Shown here piece by piece: positions 16,264-24,868 of a stretch of DNA of 64,000 nucleotides (within the stretch, counting starts at the first letter, position 1; the number at the start of each line of letters is the position of its first letter). The stretch lies in contig NZ_QJJR01000003.1 in NCBI RefSeq assembly GCF_003201605.1, positions 124,001 through 188,000 of the forward strand, in the 5' to 3' direction. This DNA is from Streptohalobacillus salinus (GTDB lineage: Bacteria > Bacillota > Bacilli > Bacillales > Amphibacillaceae). The translations under genes and the position numbers were made by a program. The notes beneath the pieces were generated by a model. That model did not search any database. It saw only the letters and a list, made by a program, of their open reading frames with translations, and was not told the DNA's origin.

Positions 16264-17367
16264 ATGTATGATTATCTAATTGTTGGTGCTGGACTGTTCG
16301 GTGCTGTCTTTGCCCATGAGGCAACTAAGAAAGGGAAAACATGCCTTGTCATTGATAAACGCTCCCACATCGGGGGGAATATTTATACCGAGAAGACAAA
16401 CGGCATTGATGTGCATAAATATGGGGCCCATATTTTTCACACCAACAACAAGCCGATTTGGGATTATGTTAACACCTTTGCTAGTTTCAATCGTTACACC
16501 AATTCGCCGATTGCTAATTACCACGGGGAGATCTATAATCTGCCCTTTAATATGAATACCTTCAACAAACTTTGGGGGGTGACCACACCCGAAGAAGCCC
16601 AGGCTAAAATTAATGCCCAACGGTTAGCGAGTGGCATTACCGAACCAGAAAATTTAGAGGAACAAGCGATTTCACTCGTTGGTAAGGACATCTACGAGCG
16701 ATTAATTAAAGGCTACACCGAGAAACAATGGGGGCGTAAAGCGACCGAGTTACCTGCCTTTATTATCAAGCGTTTGCCCGTCCGTTTCACCTATAATAAC
16801 AATTATTTCAACGACCGCTACCAAGGGATACCGATTGGCGGTTATACTCAAATCGTTGAAAAAATGTTGGTCGGTAGTGATATTAAGTTAAACTGTGATT
16901 TCTTTGATAATCAAACAGCTTTACAGGCGCAAGCGAAAAAAACCGTCTTTACCGGTATGATTGATCAATATTATCACTATGCCTTCGGCGTTCTTGATTA
17001 CCGCAGTCTTGATTTCGATACCACGCTCCTGACGGGTGTTGAGAACTATCAAGGCAATGCCGTTGTCAACTACACCGATAAAGAAACACCGTACACGCGG
17101 ATTATTGAGCATAAACACTTTAATTTCGGCACACAATCTGATACAGTGATTACGAAGGAATATCCTTCAGAATGGTCACCTGGTGATGAACCTTATTATC
17201 CGGTTAATGATAAGAAAAATGAAACCATCTATAAAAAATATAAAGAAAAAGCAGAACAAGAAACCGATGTGATTTTCGGTGGGCGCCTCGCAACCTATAA
17301 ATATTATGATATGCATCAAGTCATCGGTTCAGCACTAGCGACCGTAAAAAAAGAATTAGGTGAATAA
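16264..17367 (+). CDS. glf: UDP-galactopyranose mutase
   Basis: A 367-residue FAD enzyme that interconverts UDP-galactopyranose and UDP-galactofuranose, supplying Galf for surface polysaccharide. The dinucleotide motif GAGLFGAVFA is at 7-16; the substrate region has the family motifs YGAHIFHTNN (about 57-66) and GYTEKQWGR, and the conserved C-terminal part with GGRLATYKYYDMHQ. Length matches bacterial Glf. It starts behind an AAAGGAGC site and is followed two bases later by a NusG-domain-II gene. No glycan operon is adjacent, so Galf transferases must be elsewhere; the galE gene at 51 kb would supply the substrate. Confidence 0.95.
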   Translation: MYDYLIVGAGLFGAVFAHEATKKGKTCLVIDKRSHIGGNIYTEKTNGIDVHKYGAHIFHTNNKPIWDYVNTFASFNRYTNSPIANYHGEIYNLPFNMNTFNKLWGVTTPEEAQAKINAQRLASGITEPENLEEQAISLVGKDIYERLIKGYTEKQWGRKATELPAFIIKRLPVRFTYNNNYFNDRYQGIPIGGYTQIVEKMLVGSDIKLNCDFFDNQTALQAQAKKTVFTGMIDQYYHYAFGVLDYRSLDFDTTLLTGVENYQGNAVVNYTDKETPYTRIIEHKHFNFGTQSDTVITKEYPSEWSPGDEPYYPVNDKKNETIYKKYKEKAEQETDVIFGGRLATYKYYDMHQVIGSALATVKKELGE

Positions 17368-17369
17368 TA

Positions 17370-17792
17370 ATGTCAACCCTATTTAAACAAGTCTTAACCC
17401 ATTTCAAGTTTGGCGATGTGGTGATTCTCTTACTTCTTGTCGGTTTATCGTTTGCGCCCTTGTTATATTTTAATGCGACGACAACGGTTGAGGCAGATGA
17501 GGATTTAGTTGCTTACGTTTCAATTGACGGTGAAGTCGTTGATTCTTTTGTCCTTAGTGAAGATACCCCACATCAAGAAGTGACCTATTACCCGAATGAA
17601 GGGCAATACAACATTATCGAAGTCAGTGGCACCAAAATCCGGGTCAAAGAAGACAACAGTCCCGATCAAGTTGCCGTCAAAACAAGTTGGATTAGTCGTG
17701 CTGGCCAGACCAGCATCTGCTTACCGCACCGCTTGATTATTGAAATAAAAGGTGCTCACACCGAGCAAACTGAAGACGTCTTTGCCTATTAA
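17370..17792 (+). CDS. Membrane-anchored NusG domain II protein
   Basis: A 140-residue protein with one N-terminal membrane helix (about 15-33) followed by an extracytoplasmic beta-rich domain (about 47-135). It contains the family-like pattern YYPNEGQYNIIEV, KIRVKEDNSPDQVAV and SWISRAGQTSICLPHRLIIEI, typical of the NusG domain-II superfamily found alone in many Firmicutes. It does not have the RNA polymerase-binding NGN domain, so it is not NusG. The start is two bases after the glf stop, implying coupling. Function is unknown; stand-alone copies elsewhere often lie near lipoprotein and cofactor genes. Confidence 0.65.
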   Translation: MSTLFKQVLTHFKFGDVVILLLLVGLSFAPLLYFNATTTVEADEDLVAYVSIDGEVVDSFVLSEDTPHQEVTYYPNEGQYNIIEVSGTKIRVKEDNSPDQVAVKTSWISRAGQTSICLPHRLIIEIKGAHTEQTEDVFAY

Positions 17793-17811
17793 GGCTTGAC
17801 GTCTTCTTTTT
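17772..17811 (+). terminator. Terminator overlapping the end of the NusG-II gene
   Basis: Arms GAAGACGTC (17772-17780) and GACGTCTTC (17798-17806) followed by TTTTT. The stop codon lies within the loop. Confidence 0.8.
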
Positions 17812-17854
17812 ACACGTTTCCGTTTCGAAAAATGACAATATTCTGATAAAACAG

Positions 17855-17883
17855 TTGACTCAACTGACAAACTACACTATAAT
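17855..17883 (+). promoter_or_regulatory. Sigma-A promoter of the SAM-riboswitch transcript
   Basis: TTGACT (17855-17860), 17-base spacer, TATAAT (17878-17883), placed about 20 bases before the riboswitch. Confidence 0.85.
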
Positions 17884-17902
17884 CACTACTAACATAACGA
17901 AA

Positions 17903-18008
17903 CTCTTATCCAGAGTGGCTGAGGGAATAGGCCCTACGACGCCCGGCAACCCCTGACTTTTCGGAAGGTGCCAAATCCTACAGGTATAATAACCTGAACG
18001 ATAAGAGG
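17903..18008 (+). ncRNA. SAM-I (S-box) riboswitch
   Basis: The closing stem CTCTTATC/GATAAGAG encloses the S-box core: AGAGTGGCTGAGGGA, then GGCCC, the conserved block around ACGCCCGGCAACC, the GGTGCCAAATCC segment and the 3' CAGG element. When SAM binds, the hairpin just downstream can end transcription, so the methionine/cysteine gene behind it is expressed only when SAM is low. Confidence 0.95.
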
Positions 18009-18024
18009 AGGAACGTGATTATTC

Positions 18025-18061
18025 GCCCTCTTCTTAAAATTATTTAAGAAGAGGGCTTTTT
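18025..18061 (+). terminator. SAM riboswitch terminator
   Basis: Fourteen-base arms GCCCTCTTCTTAAA (18025-18038) and TTTAAGAAGAGGGC (18043-18056), loop of four, then TTTTT. The 5' arm can pair alternatively with the 3' closing strand of the riboswitch (AAGAGGAG-like). Confidence 0.9.
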
Positions 18062-18145
18062 GTTTCTCTTGACTGGACTAAGACCGATTATGTTGTTTTC
18101 TCGTATCAGTTAACATCAACACTAAAACTATTAGGAGGCGTTAAA

Positions 18146-19825
18146 ATGACAAATCAATACTTACGTAATCAAGGACCCGAAACACAATTAATTCATGCTG
18201 GCCAACAAACCGATCCCACAACTGGAGCTGTGGCGGTACCGATATACCAAACAACCGCATTCTCATTCCGTGACACAGCACATGCTCAAAATTTATTTGC
18301 TCTACAGGAACCGGGAAACATCTATTCTCGCATCATGAACCCGACCGTTGATGCCTTCGAGCAACGCATGAGTATTTTAGAAGATGGGGTGGCAGCTGTT
18401 GGGGTCGCATCAGGGATGTCAGCGATCACCTTATCCATTTTAACCATCGCTGAAGCAGGTGATGAGATCATTACCGACAGCAACCTTTATGGCGGGACTT
18501 ATAATTTATTCTCTAAAACCTTACCAAAATACGGCATTAACGTTATTTTTGTAGATGGGACGGACCCTGAAAACTTTAAAGCTGCGATTAATGATAAAAC
18601 AAAAGCGATTTTCGCAGAAACGATTACCAATCCATCATTAAACATCTTTGATATTGAAGCCGTCAGTGACATTGCTCATGCAGCTGGGGTTCCACTAATC
18701 ATTGATAACACCTTTGCTACACCTTACGGGTGTAAACCACTAACATTTGGTGCTGATATCGTGATTCACTCCGCAACAAAATGGATTGGGGGGCACGGTA
18801 CGACCATGGGTGGTGTCGTAATCGATGGCGGGCGTTTTAACTGGGACCAAGCGCGTTACCCAGGGTTTACTGAACCTGATGAATCTTATCACGGTGTCCG
18901 CTACGGTAAGGACGTTGGTCCTGCTGGTTTTGCGATAAAATTCCGCGTGCAGTTGTTGCGTGATATTGGTCCGTCACTCAGTCCGCAAAATGCCTTCAAT
19001 TTACTACAAGGCTTAGAAACATTGAACTTACGTCTCAAGCGATATCAAGAAAACACAACGCGTGTGGTTGAGTACCTGGCGAATCACCCAGATGTAGAAT
19101 GGATAAACTACCCTGGCCGTGAGGATCATCCCTCACATGATTTAGCAAATAAATACTTGATTGACTATTACGGTTCCGTTGTTACCTTCGGTGTCAAAGG
19201 TGATCGTGAGGTTGGACGTAAAGTAATTGATCATGTTGAATTATTCTATCATGTTGCCAATGTCGGTGATGCAAAATCACTGATTATTCACCCTGCTTCG
19301 ACGACACATCAACAATTAAGCAAAGAGGCGTTAGAAAAAGCTGGTGTGAACGAACAATTGATTCGTCTATCAATTGGTTTAGAAAGCTATGACGATATCG
19401 TCCACGACTTAGACCAAGCGATCGCGAAAGCGACTGATAAAGACCGTCATCTCAAACCTAACCGTGAAGATGCCGTCTATTGGGCGCTCTCATCACCGTT
19501 TGCCCGGGAAGATGGTGCAATTAGACCGAAAGTCATCCAAGTTGTTGGTGACGGTTCAAAACACCGTTGCCTCACTAAAATTAGCAAGTTAGGCTTTAAC
19601 ACGGCACCTTACACGGCGAGCGAAGATGTGATCGATATTTTATTCATCACAGAACCTGACAAAATTGATACCTTGCCGCAGCAAGCAAAAATAATTTGGT
19701 TTAGAACAAATGATGATTATGCTGACTTAAAACAAGCAGCTGAAGCAAACGGTCAATTTGTTGTTGAAAATGAATGTCTGTTTGGCACTGCCAATCGTAT
19801 CCGTTTAAATCCAAAGCATGATTAA
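18146..19825 (+). CDS. O-acetylhomoserine sulfhydrylase with C-terminal CoA-binding-like domain
   Basis: A 559-residue PLP enzyme of the Cys/Met metabolism family, which makes homocysteine (or cystathionine-type products) from O-acetylhomoserine and sulfide. PLP-lysine is Lys212 in SATKWIGGHGT; SRIMNPT (61-67), ASGMSA and DNTFATP motifs are present. Standard enzymes stop near 430 residues; this one has about 125 extra residues with a Rossmann-like fold (VIQVVGDGSKHR, ENECLFGTANRI) resembling the CoA-binding domain found fused to this enzyme in some Bacilli and lactic acid bacteria. The start follows AGGAGG. Control by the SAM-I riboswitch fits a methionine biosynthetic role. Confidence 0.9.
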   Translation: MTNQYLRNQGPETQLIHAGQQTDPTTGAVAVPIYQTTAFSFRDTAHAQNLFALQEPGNIYSRIMNPTVDAFEQRMSILEDGVAAVGVASGMSAITLSILTIAEAGDEIITDSNLYGGTYNLFSKTLPKYGINVIFVDGTDPENFKAAINDKTKAIFAETITNPSLNIFDIEAVSDIAHAAGVPLIIDNTFATPYGCKPLTFGADIVIHSATKWIGGHGTTMGGVVIDGGRFNWDQARYPGFTEPDESYHGVRYGKDVGPAGFAIKFRVQLLRDIGPSLSPQNAFNLLQGLETLNLRLKRYQENTTRVVEYLANHPDVEWINYPGREDHPSHDLANKYLIDYYGSVVTFGVKGDREVGRKVIDHVELFYHVANVGDAKSLIIHPASTTHQQLSKEALEKAGVNEQLIRLSIGLESYDDIVHDLDQAIAKATDKDRHLKPNREDAVYWALSSPFAREDGAIRPKVIQVVGDGSKHRCLTKISKLGFNTAPYTASEDVIDILFITEPDKIDTLPQQAKIIWFRTNDDYADLKQAAEANGQFVVENECLFGTANRIRLNPKHD

Positions 19826-19832
19826 ACCCCTT

Positions 19833-19862
19833 CCATCCACCTTTTTGGTGGATGGTTTTTTA
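19833..19862 (+). terminator. Terminator after the O-acetylhomoserine sulfhydrylase gene
   Basis: Arms CCATCCACC and GGTGGATGG with a TTTTT loop, followed by TTTTTT. Confidence 0.85.
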
Positions 19863-19969
19863 TAAACACACCCTGCAGAAAAGCGCCACATCCACACCGC
19901 CGCATAAACAAGCCCCCAGAAACATGCATCCCAAATTGAAGGCATTACTCCGTTCGCACAAACTAAGGC

Positions 19970-19998
19970 TTGAAGTATAATTCTTGACGTCATATAAT
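19970..19998 (+). promoter_or_regulatory. Promoter of the ypmR-ypmS operon
   Basis: TTGAAG (19970-19975), 17-base spacer, perfect TATAAT (19993-19998), 75 bases before the start codon. Confidence 0.6.
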
Positions 19999-20072
19999 TA
20001 ACTGCACACCTGTTTTAACTGGTGTGATTAGGGAATAATAGAAACAGAAGCTAACTTAAAGGACTGATCAAT

Positions 20073-20999
20073 ATGTCACAACGCCGCAAGAAAATACTAG
20101 GCATCACACTCATTACTCTCCTTGTCATTGGAGGGATTTTATTCTTTATCTACCGACCGTTACCCGTCTATGATACAACGACAACAACACCCGAAGAAGA
20201 GGACATTGACACCGTTATTGACCAAGTCGAACAAAAAGACGAAGAAGTGACTTCAACTGCAAATGATGTAACGCAAAACTTACGTGACGCACTTGAACAA
20301 ACCCTCTCAGTTTTTACACGGACAGATTACCGCATGACCGCTTTAGGGGACTCACTCACTCAAGGGGTGGGCGATGAGACCAATCATGCAGGTTATGTCG
20401 GCATATTAGAAAATCGCTTTGAGCGTGAAAATGTTCGCGTTCAAATTGACAACTTCGGTAAAAGAGGTCATCGGACCGATCAACTACTGACACGGATTAA
20501 TGAAGAAGCTGATATGCAACGCTCGATTGAACGTGCAGATAGCATTTTAATAACAATCGGAGCCAACGACATCATGCGGATTGTCCGAGAGAATGTTTTT
20601 AATTTAAACCTATCTGTATTCGATAGTGAACACGCTTCTTTTGAAGCGCGACTCACCGATCTTTTTGATACCATCACGGCATTGAATCCAGAAGCTGAGG
20701 TCTATTTACTTGGGTTTTTCAATCCGTTTGCTGGCTACTTTGATGAGGTTGAAGCACTTGATGATATTTTAACGACGTGGAGCGAAACCTCACGTCAAGT
20801 CATTGAAACCTATCCAAATGGTCACTACATCCCGATTGACGATTTATTTCAGCTCAATCGCATCGAGCTCTTAGCTGATGACAATTTCCATCCGAATGCA
20901 ACCGGGTATCATCTAATAGGCGCACGCGTCTATCACTATTTAGCACCTGAAATTGAAGCTCTATCAGCTGAAGAACCCACTGAAAATGAAGCAGAATGA
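20073..20999 (+). CDS. ypmR: SGNH/GDSL lipase-esterase, YpmR family
   Basis: A 308-residue protein with an N-terminal membrane anchor (about 8-28), an acidic linker, and an extracytoplasmic SGNH hydrolase domain. Block I GDSLTQG carries the nucleophile Ser (near 93), the GAND block III is at about 168, and the DxxH pair is in DDNFHPN near residue 275. Members are esterases or lipases acting on unknown envelope substrates. The next gene is YpmS-like, the same order as in Bacillus subtilis. A promoter with TATAAT lies upstream. Confidence 0.85.
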   Translation: MSQRRKKILGITLITLLVIGGILFFIYRPLPVYDTTTTTPEEEDIDTVIDQVEQKDEEVTSTANDVTQNLRDALEQTLSVFTRTDYRMTALGDSLTQGVGDETNHAGYVGILENRFERENVRVQIDNFGKRGHRTDQLLTRINEEADMQRSIERADSILITIGANDIMRIVRENVFNLNLSVFDSEHASFEARLTDLFDTITALNPEAEVYLLGFFNPFAGYFDEVEALDDILTTWSETSRQVIETYPNGHYIPIDDLFQLNRIELLADDNFHPNATGYHLIGARVYHYLAPEIEALSAEEPTENEAE

Positions 21000-21009
21000 G
21001 AGGCAAGCG

Positions 21010-21660
21010 ATGAACACGACACGGATTAAAACAATCATCAAACAAATGACCAAATGGCAATGGGCATTTATTGGTTTACTGACACTAAATTTTATAATCT
21101 TAGCAGGGATGATGACCTTGTTGGTCTTATCGCCACCACAATCCGATTTACTACCCGAGCCGAACTACATTGAAGAACCTGGTGCCAGTTTTACCGTTAA
21201 CGCGACCAAGCATGATTTAAACACTTTGATTAATGATTATCTCGACCAAGTTTTACGCTCCGATCAAGCTGATTTCTCCGTGCTAATTGACGAGGATTTC
21301 GCTTTATCTGGAACATTTACTGCTTTCGGTATTCCTGTCCCTCTCAACGTACGAATGGACCCCGTCGTCCAGGCCAATGGCGATTTAGTTTTAGAAGTGA
21401 ATGAAATGTCACTCGGTCTACTTAACTTACCACGTGACCGCATTTTACATTACATTAATCGGCAAGTGTCCACACCCGATTGGCTTTATTTTGATTCGAC
21501 GAATGAACAACTTTACCTTGCAGTCACCCAAATCGAAATTCAGAGTAATTTCCGCTTCTCTGTTGAATCCCTTGATTTATCAGATGATGATATTAGTTTC
21601 ACCTTCAAGATCCCAGAAGGCGATCATGACGATGCGTTTAACGAAACCAATGCTAATTAA
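21010..21660 (+). CDS. ypmS: YpmS family (DUF2140) membrane-anchored protein
   Basis: A 216-residue protein with one N-terminal membrane helix (about 17-40) and an extracytoplasmic domain. The family-typical features are visible: FTVNATKHDLNTLINDYL, then GTFTAFGIPVPLNVRMDP and a C-terminal FTFKIPEG. I chose the ATG at 21010, ten bases after the ypmR stop with a GAGAGG site; the frame is open further upstream but would overlap ypmR by 47 bases. Function is unknown; linkage to the YpmR esterase is conserved among Bacilli, which suggests a shared envelope role. Confidence 0.8.
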   Translation: MNTTRIKTIIKQMTKWQWAFIGLLTLNFIILAGMMTLLVLSPPQSDLLPEPNYIEEPGASFTVNATKHDLNTLINDYLDQVLRSDQADFSVLIDEDFALSGTFTAFGIPVPLNVRMDPVVQANGDLVLEVNEMSLGLLNLPRDRILHYINRQVSTPDWLYFDSTNEQLYLAVTQIEIQSNFRFSVESLDLSDDDISFTFKIPEGDHDDAFNETNAN

Positions 21661-21686
21661 TACCTTCATACCTGTGTTTTCAATCA

Positions 21687-22610
21687 TTACTGTTGAATAA
21701 TTCTTTTAATTTTTGCGAAGGCATCTTTCGCTTCAGGAATGGGCATTAAAACAAAGACATGGTTCATTTTCGGATAGACAAAGGTATCGATAGCGATGCC
21801 TTTGTCTGTTAGTTTTTTATCGAAAGCCACACCATCTGGGTACAAACTTTCATGAGTGCCGAGAAAGTGGCTGATCGGTGCTATTTCGGTAAAGTCACCA
21901 TAGATCGGACTTAATAATGGATCTGTCAATGTTTTCCCATCTGCCCAGCGCTCAGTAATGACAGCAATCCCTCCAGCTGATAATAACGGATCTTTTTTCT
22001 CATACCCTGGGATCGCTGGGTTTTCAAATGTCATATCAACACAGGCAGATAAGACGATGATTTCCTTGGGTTGCGGTAACTGTTCCCTCTTTAACAATTG
22101 CACAAGCCCCAGTGACAGATTGCCGCCGGCAGAATCCCCCATGATGACTAACTGTTTTGGGTCGCTGATCGTTTCGATTGTAGCTTTATATAAAGCTAAC
22201 AATTTCGCAAAAGCGTGCCCCGCATTAAAATGAGGGACTTTTGGATAGATGGGTACAATGACTTTTGCATCGAGGGTTTGTGCTAATCGATCAACAAACC
22301 GCCAATGAAAGCTTAAAGGTTGATTGGTCCAACCCCCGCCGTGCAAATATAAAATAACTTTTTGGGCCTGATTGTTCCCCTCATTCAAAACAAATACTTG
22401 CATGTTTTGAAAAGATCTTTCTGTAACCTCACTTACAAGGGATGTATTTCCTATCTCATAAGGTTTATCATTAGTCATTCCACGCTCAATGATAAACTTT
22501 TTTGTTCGCTCAGGTGTAGTAAACACTTTTTTAACACCGATTAAAAAGAGAAACTTTTCAACAAGGTAGCTTCTGATTGATCGCCGCTTGGCATACATTT
22601 TTATACTCAT
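21687..22610 (-). CDS. Alpha/beta hydrolase, hormone-sensitive-lipase type esterase
   Basis: A 307-residue carboxylesterase. The oxyanion-hole motif HGGGW lies near residue 92, the nucleophile Ser is in GDSAGGNLS near 160, and the catalytic His is in KMNHVFVL near 288; an Asp before it (around DGVAFD) completes the triad. The N-terminal ~60 residues may form a cap. No secretion signal is seen. The ATG at 22610 has an AGGG site six bases upstream; the earlier ATG at 22622 lacks one. It is convergent with ypmS, with only 26 bases between the two stop codons. The natural substrate is unknown. Confidence 0.85.
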   Translation of the reverse strand: MSIKMYAKRRSIRSYLVEKFLFLIGVKKVFTTPERTKKFIIERGMTNDKPYEIGNTSLVSEVTERSFQNMQVFVLNEGNNQAQKVILYLHGGGWTNQPLSFHWRFVDRLAQTLDAKVIVPIYPKVPHFNAGHAFAKLLALYKATIETISDPKQLVIMGDSAGGNLSLGLVQLLKREQLPQPKEIIVLSACVDMTFENPAIPGYEKKDPLLSAGGIAVITERWADGKTLTDPLLSPIYGDFTEIAPISHFLGTHESLYPDGVAFDKKLTDKGIAIDTFVYPKMNHVFVLMPIPEAKDAFAKIKRIIQQ

Positions 22611-22723
22611 GTTTTCCCTCATTCCTAATGGATTTATATCAGCAATTAGCCTGTTTAATGGTAGCTTTCTCGCTATCTACCCATCCATACTAACGCCCAT
22701 GTAGCACGTAATCTGTATGTAAC

Positions 22724-22772
22724 AAAAAAGAAGCATCAAAGCTCATGCGACTGCATTTACTCTAACGCTTCT
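22724..22772 (-). terminator. Terminator after the YiiX-like gene
   Basis: Minus-strand outer arms GAAGC and GCTTC, an inner ATGC/GCAT hairpin, then TTTTTT. Confidence 0.6.
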
Positions 22773-22777
22773 TCACC

Positions 22778-23362
22778 TTAATTCAACCTGAAAAATGATT
22801 GACGTAACGTTTCACTGGTTTCTTCAGTCGAAACAAGCGCCGGGTAATCTTTTAACGGTCCCTCATAAACTAAATCGAGCAGGTGCCAATCTCTTAAATC
22901 TTGTGGGCGGATCAAACCAGGTGATTTCGCTTGGTTATAAACGCCACAGCGTTGTAACATGGTTGCGACAAATTGCGAACAAAAGTAGGCATGTTCACGT
23001 TTAAGTTCTTTGTTGATTGCTACACCAAAAAGGCCTAAGAAATTATAACGGTATAAGTGCTTGGTGGATTCAATCAATAAAATTTGAGCAACCAGTTGTT
23101 GGTATTCATCTTCAGAAATGTCCAATTGGTAGATGGCACAATTTGAACGTGTGAAAAAAGGCAAGGTCACTGACTCTTTCACGAATCCGCCAATAAATGG
23201 ATTATAGGGCCGCTTTCTTCCAAAACTGTAAACCTGCGAAAGCTCTGGATCTAATGCGATTGATACATGGTTTAAACTTGTACCTGTATACAAATCAATG
23301 GTTTTTGATAACAGTGTTCCTGTACTTAAAAACAATAAATATATCGGACGAGACTTGTTCAT
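22778..23362 (-). CDS. Permuted papain-like (YiiX/NlpC-P60-type) protein
   Basis: A 194-residue protein without a signal peptide. The order His then Cys is that of the permuted papain-like fold: SLNHVSIAL places the His near residue 32, and HAYFCSQFVATML the Cys near 124. The start of the protein (YLLFLSTGTLLSKTIDLYTG) matches the family's typical opening. Relatives of this group act as amidases or cysteine peptidases; many cytosolic members have no known substrate. The gene stands alone with a terminator behind it. Confidence 0.6.
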   Translation of the reverse strand: MNKSRPIYLLFLSTGTLLSKTIDLYTGTSLNHVSIALDPELSQVYSFGRKRPYNPFIGGFVKESVTLPFFTRSNCAIYQLDISEDEYQQLVAQILLIESTKHLYRYNFLGLFGVAINKELKREHAYFCSQFVATMLQRCGVYNQAKSPGLIRPQDLRDWHLLDLVYEGPLKDYPALVSTEETSETLRQSFFRLN

Positions 23363-23497
23363 AAGCGTCCCCCCTTTCTTACCTTAGTAGACCGCCTTTG
23401 TTTATAAAAAGTTACATCAGACTATTTAGTATAACATTGAATCGACGATTCGTTTGTGCTTTTTAAAAATAAACATGACACCTTGGTCGATACTTAC

Positions 23498-23890
23498 TCA
23501 TGTAAAAATATAGTGACTCACGTAGCCATAATAAAGCAGGATCGTTAAGGTTTCAATCACAGTGATGAGGGCTTGCCTCGGTTCTTCAGCGTGACGCCAT
23601 TCAAACCAAGTACGAACGGCATTTTGAGCGCCTACAACAACCAGAAGAATAAGGTATACAGTGAATTCAAGCTTTGTGTAGGTAAGGACATACGCCCAAC
23701 TCAACACCCCAACTACAATTAACAAAAACGTCACAATGAAATTCACTTTTTTATGGGTGGCATTCACATAATTTTCTTTAAATAAAGACCGTTGCTTTAC
23801 CTTAAATAGCCGGCTTAACGTGACATTAACAAAAACAATGACAAACAAAAAAATACCGACTGCCAATAAAAAATGATTGCTATCTGTCAT
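23498..23890 (-). CDS. DUF4181-like membrane protein, paralog 4 of 4
   Basis: A 130-residue protein with about four hydrophobic helices. It shares with its three upstream neighbours a charged loop after helix 1 (RLFKVKQRSLFKENYVNATH, then KKVNF) and a second charged patch before the last helix (RTWFEWRHAEEPRQA). These are features I associate with the DUF4181 family of Bacillaceae. The start follows GAGGGGA. It is the last gene of a four-gene, same-strand series. Function is unknown. Confidence 0.65.
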   Translation of the reverse strand: MTDSNHFLLAVGIFLFVIVFVNVTLSRLFKVKQRSLFKENYVNATHKKVNFIVTFLLIVVGVLSWAYVLTYTKLEFTVYLILLVVVGAQNAVRTWFEWRHAEEPRQALITVIETLTILLYYGYVSHYIFT

Positions 23891-23949
23891 ATCCAGTTCC
23901 CCTCTTCATGCCCAGCTTCTAACATGTGCAATGATGACACTTAGAGTGA

Positions 23950-24354
23950 CTACACCGCTACTAATAGATCGTAAATGACGAAACCAGCGACCATTAAAAA
24001 CACTAACCAAAGACCGATTCTGACTAGCGTTACAACCGCGCGCTTCGGCTCATCTGATTGATACCACTCAAAATAAGCACGCACACCATCAAAAATAATT
24101 TGGATCGAGAACACTAACAAATAACCTATTGCTAACAAAAAGTCATTCTCTAGCGAGAACAGATAAAAGAAAATTGAGACAATGACAACAATACTCACAA
24201 ACCGCCCAATGAAGTCAACTTTTTTATGGGTATCATTGACGTAGTGATTAGTGAAAATCGTCCGTTTTTCTAACTTAAAATAACGATTCAAACCATATTC
24301 TAATCCGTATGTGAAAATAAAAAAACCAAGAATATACCACAAATAGATTCCCAT
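23950..24354 (-). CDS. DUF4181-like membrane protein, paralog 3 of 4
   Basis: A 134-residue four-helix membrane protein, the closest relative of the following gene. Shared positions include the R-x-F-K-L-E-K-R loop after helix 1, YVNDTHKKVDFI, and RAYFEWYQSDEPKRA before the last helix. The start follows GGAGGGG. It lies 59 bases upstream of paralog 4. The pattern of conserved Asn, His and Glu/Arg positions in loops suggests a shared ligand or partner rather than simple membrane filler, but this is inference. Confidence 0.65.
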   Translation of the reverse strand: MGIYLWYILGFFIFTYGLEYGLNRYFKLEKRTIFTNHYVNDTHKKVDFIGRFVSIVVIVSIFFYLFSLENDFLLAIGYLLVFSIQIIFDGVRAYFEWYQSDEPKRAVVTLVRIGLWLVFLMVAGFVIYDLLVAV

Positions 24355-24396
24355 CTTTCCCCTCCATTTCCGATTTCACTTACCGCTTAGCCCACT

Positions 24397-24804
24397 TTAG
24401 ATTTGATTTAACGGGAAGTAATATAACATAATTATCATAAAAATTGATTTTATCATCAATTCGATGAATAGCATAATGGCTTGTTTGGGTTGTTTTGAAT
24501 ATTGTGCATACATATGAATATGAACGATATTCAACCCCAATGTGTAGCTCAACACGTAGCCAACCAGTAGATAAATCCACACGTTAGCTACGTCTACTTG
24601 CGCAAAAACAAAACCTAACACACTGAAAACACCCAGCGACAACATACTCACATGCACGCGCCTCGCGCTATTCTCATGGGTCTCATTGAGATAAAAATCC
24701 TTACCCTCTGGCAGTGGATCAACCTGTAGATGTCCACCTAGAATTCGCTTTACCACATGCATTGTTGCTAAAGACACCAACCCAATAATAAACGCAGGAT
24801 CCAT
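24397..24804 (-). CDS. DUF4181-like membrane protein, paralog 2 of 4 (diverged)
   Basis: A 135-residue membrane protein whose core pattern is recognisable though diverged: helix 1, then a YLNETH loop followed by RRVHV, two helices, and a YSKQPKQA patch before the last helix. I chose the ATG at 24804 with GGTGGAG just upstream because it gives the same N-terminus and length as the paralogs (130, 134, 125). The frame is open to a TTG at 24849 without a ribosome site. It starts about 65 bases after paralog 1. Confidence 0.6.
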   Translation of the reverse strand: MDPAFIIGLVSLATMHVVKRILGGHLQVDPLPEGKDFYLNETHENSARRVHVSMLSLGVFSVLGFVFAQVDVANVWIYLLVGYVLSYTLGLNIVHIHMYAQYSKQPKQAIMLFIELMIKSIFMIIMLYYFPLNQI

Positions 24805-24868
24805 CTTCTCCACCATCCCTTCAGCTAATTCATCTATTCTGTCAGTCAATAACCACGTAACACGTTGA

